A stretch of 6,941 bases of DNA, from NCBI GenBank assembly GCA_043802345.1, contig JAZDLC010000172.1, positions 1 through 6,941 on the forward strand, given 5' to 3'. Below, one piece after another: positions 1 through 5,755 of the stretch (positions are counted from its first letter, which is position 1; every line of letters starts with the position of its first letter). A program made the position numbers and the translations under genes. Under the pieces are notes generated by a model. It was not told where the DNA came from. It ran no database searches and saw only the letters and a list, made by a program, of their open reading frames with translations. This DNA is from JAZDLC01 sp043802345 (GTDB lineage Bacteria; Planctomycetota; B15-G4; JADJEK01).

Positions 1-41
1 ACGCCAAGATCGCAGAGGGGACTCCGCTGCGATCTTGGTGT
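1..41 (-). terminator. Strong inverted repeat after the last operon gene, putative terminator
   Basis: Bases 4-15 (CCAAGATCGCAG) are a perfect reverse complement of 27-38, with an 11-nt loop. Positions 1-2 also pair with 40-41, while position 3 faces 39 as G/T: a wobble in a plus-strand RNA but a mismatch in a minus-strand RNA. The repeat lies 15 bp beyond the TAG stop of the sulfatase-fold gene, where an operon terminator is expected. A U-tract for minus-strand transcripts would lie outside the window, so intrinsic termination cannot be confirmed. A bidirectional terminator shared with a gene to the left, or a dispersed palindromic repeat, are alternatives. A second pairing is possible between 11-17 (CGCAGAG) and 42-48 (CTCTGCG). 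Confidence 0.5.
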
Positions 42-56
42 CTCTGCGAGAGGTCC

Positions 57-2519
57 CTACTCCCCGAAACGCCGCCTCAGCAGCGGGCAGCCGCCTTCCG
101 TTGCCACCCCGATCTCCAGATACCCGATCTCACGCATCTGCTTGAGCATCTCCTCGGTCATCTCGGCGTGCTCCGCGCTTCTTCCGGCCCGTTCGCACAG
201 GAAGCGGCAGAGCTCGGCCCGCAGGTACTCGGCGAGAATCGGCGTCTCGTCCTGGCAGGGTAAGGTTTCCAGGGGATCGTTCGAAAGGTCGAACAGGAGG
301 GGCTGGCGGGTGCCCGTGTCCAGATGATACGCGTGATGAAGAGCCCGGATCCCGAAGCGAGGCAACAGGCCGCTGGAGCGCAGGATCAGCGGTCGCTCCG
401 CCGGCGCCGCGCCCAGCAGGCGAGGGGTCAGGTCGAGCCCCTCGAACGCCGCACTGCCTCCTACCAGGGAGAACATCGATGCCAGGGTCGGGGCCAGGTC
501 GATCAAGGAACAGGGGCCGGGCACCCGGGTGGGTCCCAGCCCGATGTCTGGAGGCAGCAACATGAACCAGGGAACGTCGACCTGTTCGCCATAGACCGTG
601 TCGCCATGCTCCAGTGAGCTGTGCTCGCCAAATGACTCGCCATGGTCGCTGACCACGACGATCGCGGTCCGCTCGAGCAGGCCCCGCTCCTGAAGCAGGG
701 CCAGGATGTCGCGAGTCGACTGGTCGGCGTACCTCAGGTTCGCGTGGTACAGGTTCTCGAATGACCTGAAATCCTCCTCGGTCAGCTCCGGACCGGTGTG
801 GAACTTGTAGGCGTCGATCGATTCCCTCGAGCCATCCGCCGGCCCGTTGTACGCAGGGTCGACCACGCCCTGTCGAAACTCCAAAGGAGCCGCGTACGGA
901 GCGTGGGGTTGGAAGACGTGAACGGACAGCAGGAACGGCTCCTCCAGGGCCCCCGCGTCAAGGTGCTGCCTCAGCCTCTCCGGCAAGACGCTCCCCGCCA
1001 CTCCCTCGTTCCAGAATCCGCGGGCGGGGTCGTACAGCGCGTCGAACAGCGCGAACCCGCGGTCGAAGCCGAACTGGCTGCCCGCGTTCGGATTGGTCAC
1101 CAGGGCCAGCGTGTGGTAGCCGGCGCCCGCAAAAGCCTCTGCCAGGGTCTTCGTCTCTCCCGACAGTCGCAGGGTGCCCTTTTCGGAGCCGATCGCCACC
1201 ACCTTGTGAGTGTCCGGGAACTGGCCGGTGATCATCGAGGCTACGCCGGCGAGGGTGAACGAGGCCGGACTGGTGGTCGCTTCAAACACGATCCCCTCGC
1301 GGGCGAGCAGGTCGACGTTCGGGGCGTGCTCCTCCTCTGCGCCGTAGGCGGTGAAGTGGCGGGCTGACGCGGCGTCGAGGACGATGATCGCCAGATTCCT
1401 GCCGCGCAGTCGCTCCCGCAACTGTTCGACGAGAGGCCGGGCAGCCGGCGGTGCGACGGATCCCGGGACTTCGTTTCCCAGCACCAGCGGGTCGGCCACC
1501 ACCACCCTCAGGGGGCGCTTCCCGGGCGGCGCCGGCGGGGCCTCGAACTCCAGGCTCGCTACCTCGCCCTTGAAGAGCGACAGCGGCTTCTCCAGGCGGA
1601 TCGCGGGCTGGCGGGAGGGCTCGGTCCCGGCATCCAACTCGTTCTTGGAAAGCAGGATCGTCTCCTGGCCGTCACAGCAGAGGCGCACGGAGAACGGAAT
1701 GGTTCGCTGCGCGCGATCCTCCGGATGAACGAAGAGTGAGGTGAGCAGGCGGGAGTCACCCGAGGGGATGCGGATGGCGAAGGTCACACGGGTTCCCTGT
1801 TCGATGATCAGCCCCGGGCGGGCCGTCTCCTCCGCGGGTGCCCGCACCTTCCCGACGTCGAAGCCGGAGCCGCCGGCCGCCGATTCCTGGACCTCCAGGG
1901 TGGTGAAGACCGCGCTGTATGGGTACCAGAGCTGTTCCGGCGTGAAGATCCAGCGCATGCTCCGTTCGAAGGAGAATCGCAGCCGGTTCTGACCGACCCG
2001 CAGCAGTTCGCCCGGCAGGTTGAACGAGTGCCGCTCCGTCCGATCGTGCGCCAGCAGCGCGAGCCGGGCGATCGGTTCCTTGGACTCGTTGAGCCAGACC
2101 GCCACCTGCTGCGCCCCCTGGCCGTCGTCGAGGCCGGCGGCCTCCAGGGTTGCCCGGCGTTCCGTCTGGTCAAAGCAGAAGAAGTCGACAGAAGCGCTCT
2201 CGCCCACCGCCACCGCGCAGGCCTGCCCCGCCGAATTCAGGAGGCTCTTGAAGCCGCTGGACCGCTGCCTCAGGCGCGGGTCCGGTTCGTGATAATGACG
2301 CCGGCTCTCGGGCTGTCCGAACCGGATGACAGCCGACTCGCGCAGGACCTGCGCCCGGCCCGCCTCGCCGACCAGGCTGATCCGGACCGAATCCTCCACC
2401 AGCGGCGCCAACTCCCCCGGATCGATCGCCCGAAACCGCAGGAAGAACCAGATCGCCACCGCTCCCAGAAGGGTCAGGAGGATTCCGGCGGGGAGCTGAA
2501 GCGCTCGGCGGGACATCAT
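57..2519 (-). CDS. Membrane-anchored sulfatase/alkaline-phosphatase superfamily hydrolase with Thr nucleophile
   Basis: This 820-residue protein has one N-terminal membrane span (about residues 6-28) after a basic MMSRR start, then about 340 residues of Val/Leu-rich, probably beta-structured sequence of unknown fold. The sulfatase-type catalytic domain spans about 373-710. Visible motifs are IIVLDAASARHFTAYG with metal-ligand Asp382, FTLAGVASMITGQFP with Thr422 at the nucleophile position, QPHAPY (His539), and SDHGESFGEH with Asp625 and His626. The C-terminal MREIGYLE resembles the L-LGYL tail common in bacterial sulfatase-like proteins. The C/S-x-P-x-R formylglycine signature is absent. Thr422 aligns with the TLPSHASLLTG-type motif of Thr/Ser enzymes in this superfamily, so phosphodiester or phosphoglycan chemistry is as likely as sulfate-ester hydrolysis; the substrate is unknown. 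The ATG at 2519 is chosen because GAGG lies 8 nt upstream. A GTG at 2621 would overlap the previous gene by 92 bp and bury the membrane segment. Confidence 0.9.
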   Translation of the reverse strand: MMSRRALQLPAGILLTLLGAVAIWFFLRFRAIDPGELAPLVEDSVRISLVGEAGRAQVLRESAVIRFGQPESRRHYHEPDPRLRQRSSGFKSLLNSAGQACAVAVGESASVDFFCFDQTERRATLEAAGLDDGQGAQQVAVWLNESKEPIARLALLAHDRTERHSFNLPGELLRVGQNRLRFSFERSMRWIFTPEQLWYPYSAVFTTLEVQESAAGGSGFDVGKVRAPAEETARPGLIIEQGTRVTFAIRIPSGDSRLLTSLFVHPEDRAQRTIPFSVRLCCDGQETILLSKNELDAGTEPSRQPAIRLEKPLSLFKGEVASLEFEAPPAPPGKRPLRVVVADPLVLGNEVPGSVAPPAARPLVEQLRERLRGRNLAIIVLDAASARHFTAYGAEEEHAPNVDLLAREGIVFEATTSPASFTLAGVASMITGQFPDTHKVVAIGSEKGTLRLSGETKTLAEAFAGAGYHTLALVTNPNAGSQFGFDRGFALFDALYDPARGFWNEGVAGSVLPERLRQHLDAGALEEPFLLSVHVFQPHAPYAAPLEFRQGVVDPAYNGPADGSRESIDAYKFHTGPELTEEDFRSFENLYHANLRYADQSTRDILALLQERGLLERTAIVVVSDHGESFGEHSSLEHGDTVYGEQVDVPWFMLLPPDIGLGPTRVPGPCSLIDLAPTLASMFSLVGGSAAFEGLDLTPRLLGAAPAERPLILRSSGLLPRFGIRALHHAYHLDTGTRQPLLFDLSNDPLETLPCQDETPILAEYLRAELCRFLCERAGRSAEHAEMTEEMLKQMREIGYLEIGVATEGGCPLLRRRFGE

Positions 2520-2527
2520 GGACCGGG

Positions 2528-2531
2528 CCTC
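2528..2531 (-). promoter_or_regulatory. Ribosome binding site for the sulfatase-fold gene
   Basis: GAGG on the minus strand lies 8 nt before the ATG at 2519 and overlaps the TGA stop of the upstream gene (2532-2530). It supports the 2519 start over the longer frame and suggests translational coupling of the two genes. Confidence 0.6.
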
Positions 2532-3636
2532 ACTCCCGGAAGAAACGCTTGCCGTCCCTGGAATGCCACAGGCCGGAGAAGGAGTCGAGAATGACCGTGC
2601 CTCCTTTGCCCCAGAGCGCACCGCTCACCGCCCGGTGGCCGCCGGGTTGGAGCAGCAGCAGCCGGCCGTCCTCCGCGGCGATGTCCGCGAGACCCCGCAG
2701 GTCTCTGACCGGCACGGTCAGGTGGTCAACGAGACCGTGTTCGACCAGAAACTCCCTGGCCAGCTCCGGGTCGGGGAAGAGCGGTGTGAACGGCCATCCC
2801 GCCGAACCAAGATCTTCCGACAACTCGATGGCCGCCGGCACTTCCGGATCCTGAACGTTCGCCAGGGTATGGAAGCAAGCCGACCCGTCGTAACCGAGGA
2901 ACGGAATTTCGCCCAGTCGCTCGACCCTGTACTGGTCGAACAGATCCTGGGCGAGCTCGGGAGTCAGCTCCTCTTCTCCCTCGTACGGGCCGAAGAGACC
3001 ATCGGCTCCCAGGATGGAGTAGTCGAGACTCCCTTCGGCCTCGTTGAGCACGACTCTGAGGTACCCCGGTTCGCCCTGTTCGTTGGAGCAGAAGTAGATG
3101 GGATCCCGGCCGTCGAGCAGTCCTCCGGCCAGCCCCTCGGTGGCCCTGGCCGCCAGGAAATCGCGGAGGGCGCCGATCGCTTCGGTCTTCACCGGAGTGC
3201 CGGTCTGCTCCTCTCTGCTCTTCGCGGCCGCGCCTGCTTCCTCGCTGGAACTGAACACCAGGACCGAAAGGCCGGCAGGCTGGGCCTTGGCGAGGGCGTG
3301 GAGCGGCAGCCCGTCGCACGAAAGGAAAAAGTACTGACGGGTGTCCGCTGTTTGCTTGCCGACCCGGAACTCCTCGAGATACCTCTCCACGATTTCCTGA
3401 AACACCGGACCCAGCTTCTCGTGGCCGGCCTCCATGCGAACTTCGCCCTCGGTCCAGTTGGCGATCGCCAGGCAGTCCCCGAGATCGGTCAGGATCCGGG
3501 CCGCCGAAGAGCCCTCGGCTTCCTCCTTCTCCGCCCGCTTCAGGATCGTGATCGCCCGCGACGAGGACGCGTTGCCGCGGTCCACGAGGTAGAACTCGTG
3601 CCCCTCGTGGAGGATTCGGATCCGTCTGTTTCGCAA
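2530..3636 (-). CDS. Unrecognised 368-residue soluble protein with internal duplication
   Basis: I do not recognise this family firmly. There is no signal peptide or membrane span, and the protein is acidic, so a cytoplasmic location is likely. Residues 1-95 form a charged, mixed region with a predicted helical stretch at about 75-95. Two later segments look like copies of one unit: FFLSCDGLPLHALAK (103-117) resembles PFLGYDGSACFHTLA (245-259). Each is followed by a hydrophobic strand, an F-x-x-x-E-style helix, a short V-P or P-V strand and a Leu/Ala-rich helix (125-183 and 281-332). This layout is loosely reminiscent of the SseB-type N-terminal fold, but that is a guess. The TTG start is the first possible one after an in-frame TGA and has GGAGG 5 nt upstream; a GTG at codon 18 is the weaker alternative. 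The gene stops 10 bp before the sulfatase-fold gene, implying co-expression. Coding status is well supported; function is unknown. Confidence 0.85.
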   Translation of the reverse strand: MRNRRIRILHEGHEFYLVDRGNASSSRAITILKRAEKEEAEGSSAARILTDLGDCLAIANWTEGEVRMEAGHEKLGPVFQEIVERYLEEFRVGKQTADTRQYFFLSCDGLPLHALAKAQPAGLSVLVFSSSEEAGAAAKSREEQTGTPVKTEAIGALRDFLAARATEGLAGGLLDGRDPIYFCSNEQGEPGYLRVVLNEAEGSLDYSILGADGLFGPYEGEEELTPELAQDLFDQYRVERLGEIPFLGYDGSACFHTLANVQDPEVPAAIELSEDLGSAGWPFTPLFPDPELAREFLVEHGLVDHLTVPVRDLRGLADIAAEDGRLLLLQPGGHRAVSGALWGKGGTVILDSFSGLWHSRDGKRFFRE

Positions 3637-3641
3637 GGTCG

Positions 3642-3646
3642 CCTCC
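3642..3646 (-). promoter_or_regulatory. Ribosome binding site deciding a TTG start
   Basis: GGAGG on the minus strand is 5 nt upstream of the TTG at 3636. It is the strongest Shine-Dalgarno match in the window and the main reason to accept the TTG start. Confidence 0.7.
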
Positions 3647-3672
3647 GCTCTGGTTCACCTGCAGGCCGACAG

Positions 3673-3678
3673 AGTATA
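3673..3678 (-). promoter_or_regulatory. Possible internal -10 element (TATACT)
   Basis: The 44-bp gap between the VanZ-like stop and the TTG start contains TATACT on the minus strand, a 5-of-6 match to TATAAT within an AT-richer island. No convincing -35 is seen 17 nt upstream (ATGGCG). It could drive the last two genes independently, but may be chance. Confidence 0.25.
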
Positions 3679-3680
3679 AC

Positions 3681-4265
3681 TCAAAACTCGCTCTGCGCCA
3701 TGCGGCTGCGGTTGCCCCGCGAGTCGCGGCGCTTATCGGACATCCCGGGCCTTCGGCCGAGCAAGGAGAGAGCGAGCAGTCCGGCCAGCGCCGCGGCGAG
3801 AGCGTTGGTCCAGATGTCGCGAGGGTCGAAGTACCTCACGGCGGAGAACGACTGCACCCACTCGTCGAGCCAGCCCATCAAGCCGGAGGGGAAGAGGGCC
3901 ACGGCGTATGCGAGTGGGCCGGGAATGTCCAGCAACACCGCCCGGAGCGCGAGAACGTAGAGCAGACCGTACTCCAGGAAGTGAAACCGTTCGGACGGAG
4001 ATGCGCGAAGCGTCATCATGGCCGTGATCAGCAGCAGGAGCGGGATCACGGCCCGGGCGTACGCCAGAGGGCGCTTCACCCACCCCGAGATCGCCGTCAG
4101 ATAGAGCGTGACGGCGAACACAAGAACGGACAGAAGGACCACGGTGGGCCACAGAAACCCGCGCGCCTGCAGGTAGAGCGAGGTCTCGTAGGCCAGTTCG
4201 AGCGTCAAGAGAATGAACGCTCCGAGGGCTGCGAACAGCAGCCAAGCCGTGACCCGGCGTGTCAC
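3681..4265 (-). CDS. VanZ-like family membrane protein
   Basis: This 194-residue protein has about six hydrophobic segments (roughly 7-25, 37-60, 66-86, 95-112, 115-132, 152-170). VanZ-family signatures are clear: FHFLEYGLLYVLALR with His95 and Glu98, then GWLDEWVQSF with Asp134, Glu135 and Gln138, followed by an Arg-x-x-x-x-x-Asp-x-x-x-Asn run (Arg144, Asp150, Asn154) and an Ala/Leu-rich last span. VanZ was named from a teicoplanin-resistance locus, but most homologues have no known role and many occur in envelope or exopolysaccharide loci, so drug resistance should not be assumed. The C-terminal 24 residues are basic and probably cytoplasmic. The GTG start overlaps the stop of the 47-residue gene by 4 bases (GTGA), a hallmark of translational coupling. 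Family assignment is confident; biochemical role is unknown. Confidence 0.87.
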   Translation of the reverse strand: MTRRVTAWLLFAALGAFILLTLELAYETSLYLQARGFLWPTVVLLSVLVFAVTLYLTAISGWVKRPLAYARAVIPLLLLITAMMTLRASPSERFHFLEYGLLYVLALRAVLLDIPGPLAYAVALFPSGLMGWLDEWVQSFSAVRYFDPRDIWTNALAAALAGLLALSLLGRRPGMSDKRRDSRGNRSRMAQSEF

Positions 4266-4405
4266 CTTCCCTGCTCGAGAACCTGCCGGACCTCCCTGCG
4301 AATCGCTCTGCGCCTCACGAGGAAGAACAGCAGGTGAAACGGGAGCGCCAGCAACTCCAGCAGAGTCCGTCCCAGCAGGTAGAGAATGGAAATGCGCGCG
4401 CCCAC
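4262..4405 (-). CDS. Small single-span membrane protein, 47 residues
   Basis: This short frame fills the gap between the SUMF1-like and VanZ-like genes exactly. It starts with GTG at 4405, one base after the upstream stop, and has GGAG 7 nt before the start. It stops with TGA at 4264-4262, overlapping the VanZ-like GTG as GTGA. The product has one hydrophobic helix (about residues 5-30: ISILYLLGRTLLELLALPF, then HLLFFLV) followed by a strongly basic, probably helical tail (RRRAIRREVRQVLEQGR). The positive-inside rule places the tail in the cytoplasm. The two-sided coupling, ribosome site and coherent membrane topology argue that it is real. I recognise no family; it may be a small subunit or regulator of the VanZ-like protein (inference). 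No homology search was possible. Confidence 0.75.
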   Translation of the reverse strand: MGARISILYLLGRTLLELLALPFHLLFFLVRRRAIRREVRQVLEQGR

Positions 4406-4406
4406 C

Positions 4407-5717
4407 TCACTTCTCCGCCGTCAGGGCGCATCGAAACCCGAGGTGGGACTTGCGCGTGGAGACTCCCGGGGAGATCCACCGGAAGGTCCCGGCGACGCCA
4501 TCCGCGTTGGTGTTGAAGTGACCTCCCCGAATCACGACCTGGATCAGGCTCGATTCGAGAGGCTCGTTGATGTCATCCCCCTCCGCCGTGGAGGAGGTCC
4601 ACTCCTCGACATTCCCGGCCAGGTCGAGGCAGCCGCAGCCAGACATGCCGTCCGGAAACGACCCAACCGGGGCGGTATCGCCCAGGGCCGCATCCCGGTC
4701 GTTGGCCCGGCCCGCCTCGTACTCGTCCCCCCAGGGATACTGCAGGCCCAGAGGCCCCCTTGCCGCTGCCTCCCACTCGAACTCGGTGGGAAGCCGCTTG
4801 CCTGACCAGTGGGCATACGCGAGAGCGTCGTTGAACGAGATGCCGACCACCGGGTGGTTTTCCCGGCCTTCCGGAATCAGGTAGCCGCCATCCGGCTGCT
4901 TCTCCCAGAAGCGGGGCACCCGGGCGAGTTGATCCTCGAGGCTGAGCGATTTCCAGAACACCTGATAGTCGCCGTTGGTCACCTCGGTGCGGTCGATGAA
5001 GAAGGAGCGCAGAGTCACCCGCTTCCCGCGCTTGCCGATCCCTTTCCGTTCCCATCCGCTGTGCGGGCCGACCTGGTAGCTGCCGCCCCTGACCTCCACC
5101 ATGCCGGGGGGCAGCCGCTGCCCTTCGGCATCGAACCGTTCCGGAGAGAGGGTGCGCTCGAACCGCTGTCCCACCTCGATGTAATTGCGGTGCGCCCGGG
5201 CGTACTCCTGTGCCGCGGGTACGTGCTGGAAGAGCCGCTCGTTCCAGACGGCCGCGAACGGCTCCTCCGAGAGGAAAACCTCTCGCAGCGACTGAAGCAC
5301 CCGCTCCTCGAGATTCTCGAAGTTGACGTCGAGCAGCGTGGGGAGCAGCGGTTCCGCCAGGTTCTGGACCAGCGGACCGTTGAAGGCGGGATCGATCTCG
5401 GTGGCGGCGAGCGCCGACCCGATCCCCTCCTGGGCGATGATCAACTGGGCTGCCTTGGTGGGCGGCTTCCCCTGGCGGCCGTGGAGCATGCGCTCCTGGA
5501 ACGCCGGCGCCTCATTGCGGATCGCCTCGGCGACCGTCCGGGAAGTCGCTTCGATCTCCGTGCCCATCTGGGCGAAGAGCGTTTCCATCCGGAGATAGGT
5601 TTGCTCCAGATTCCGCTCCGCGGCGCTCAGGTCGAGGGACGTCTTCTCGAATAGCTTCTCGATCGGCGTCTTCTCCTGGGCGAACAGCATCGTGAGGAGG
5701 AGAATGAGGCAGTTCAT
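4407..5717 (-). CDS. SUMF1/FGE-sulfatase domain protein lacking catalytic cysteines
   Basis: The 436-residue product begins with a hydrophobic segment (residues 3-13, LILLLTMLFA) that may be a short signal peptide or anchor, although no basic residue precedes it. Residues 15-200 are a mostly helical domain that I cannot assign. Residues 204-432 are a SUMF1-type (C-type-lectin-like) domain: MVEVRGGSYQVG, FFIDRTEVTNGDYQVFW, HPVVGISFNDALAYAHWSG, KRLPTEFEWEAAARG, YPWGDE, LAGNVEEWTS, VIRGGHF and HLGFRCA. True formylglycine-generating enzymes carry two catalytic Cys between RGGSF and GFR; here that stretch reads FNTNADGVAGTFRW and has none. FGE activity is therefore unlikely, and a ligand-binding, structural or other oxidase-type role is possible. 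The ATG at 5717 is the only start compatible with the divergent recG. It has no Shine-Dalgarno sequence and may be read from a leaderless transcript. As first gene, it sets operon transcription. Confidence 0.9.
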   Translation of the reverse strand: MNCLILLLTMLFAQEKTPIEKLFEKTSLDLSAAERNLEQTYLRMETLFAQMGTEIEATSRTVAEAIRNEAPAFQERMLHGRQGKPPTKAAQLIIAQEGIGSALAATEIDPAFNGPLVQNLAEPLLPTLLDVNFENLEERVLQSLREVFLSEEPFAAVWNERLFQHVPAAQEYARAHRNYIEVGQRFERTLSPERFDAEGQRLPPGMVEVRGGSYQVGPHSGWERKGIGKRGKRVTLRSFFIDRTEVTNGDYQVFWKSLSLEDQLARVPRFWEKQPDGGYLIPEGRENHPVVGISFNDALAYAHWSGKRLPTEFEWEAAARGPLGLQYPWGDEYEAGRANDRDAALGDTAPVGSFPDGMSGCGCLDLAGNVEEWTSSTAEGDDINEPLESSLIQVVIRGGHFNTNADGVAGTFRWISPGVSTRKSHLGFRCALTAEK

Positions 5718-5725
5718 GGACTGGG

Positions 5726-5731
5726 ATTGTA
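5726..5731 (-). promoter_or_regulatory. -10 element of operon promoter (TACAAT), probably leaderless
   Basis: TACAAT matches 5 of 6 consensus bases. Its last base is 9 nt before the ATG at 5717, placing the expected transcription start about 2 nt upstream of the start codon. The -35 region 17 nt upstream reads TCACTA, a weak match. Absence of any Shine-Dalgarno sequence fits leaderless translation. Confidence 0.5.
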
Positions 5732-5734
5732 GCG

Positions 5735-5755
5735 AGTGACCGGTACGGTAGTGAC
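5735..5755 (+). repeat. Short nested direct repeats between divergent genes
   Basis: AGTGAC occurs at 5735-5740 and 5750-5755, flanking a tandem CGGTA CGGTA at 5741-5750. The arrangement sits within the shared promoter region of the operon and recG. It could be a regulator site, or a chance repeat in a short span. Confidence 0.4.
5744..5749 (+). promoter_or_regulatory. Possible -10 element for recG (TACGGT)
   Basis: TACGGT fits the loose TANNNT pattern and ends 7 nt before the recG ATG at 5756, so the predicted transcript would begin at the ATG itself. It matches only 3 of 6 consensus bases, and the best -35 spacing gives CTGGGA (5721-5726). No Shine-Dalgarno sequence precedes recG. The call rests mainly on position and on symmetry with the divergent gene. 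Confidence 0.3.

Noticed and set aside
2520..2621. N-terminal extension of the sulfatase-fold protein to a GTG at 2621
   Set aside because: It would overlap the upstream gene by 92 bp, and the ATG at 2519 has a well-spaced GAGG and is followed directly by the membrane anchor.
2518..3960. Long plus-strand open frame (480 codons) antisense to the unknown and VanZ-like genes
   Set aside because: Its product has no recognisable motifs, and it spans two better-supported minus-strand genes plus their intergenic gap. Long antisense frames are expected in GC-rich coding DNA.
4809..5654. 281-codon plus-strand frame opposite the SUMF1-like gene
   Set aside because: It is a mirror frame of a gene with clear SUMF1 motifs, and has no start signal or recognisable content.
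4407..5717. Reading the SUMF1-domain protein as a genuine formylglycine-generating enzyme
   Set aside because: The catalytic cysteine pair is missing, and the neighbouring hydrolase offers no C/S-x-P-x-R target.
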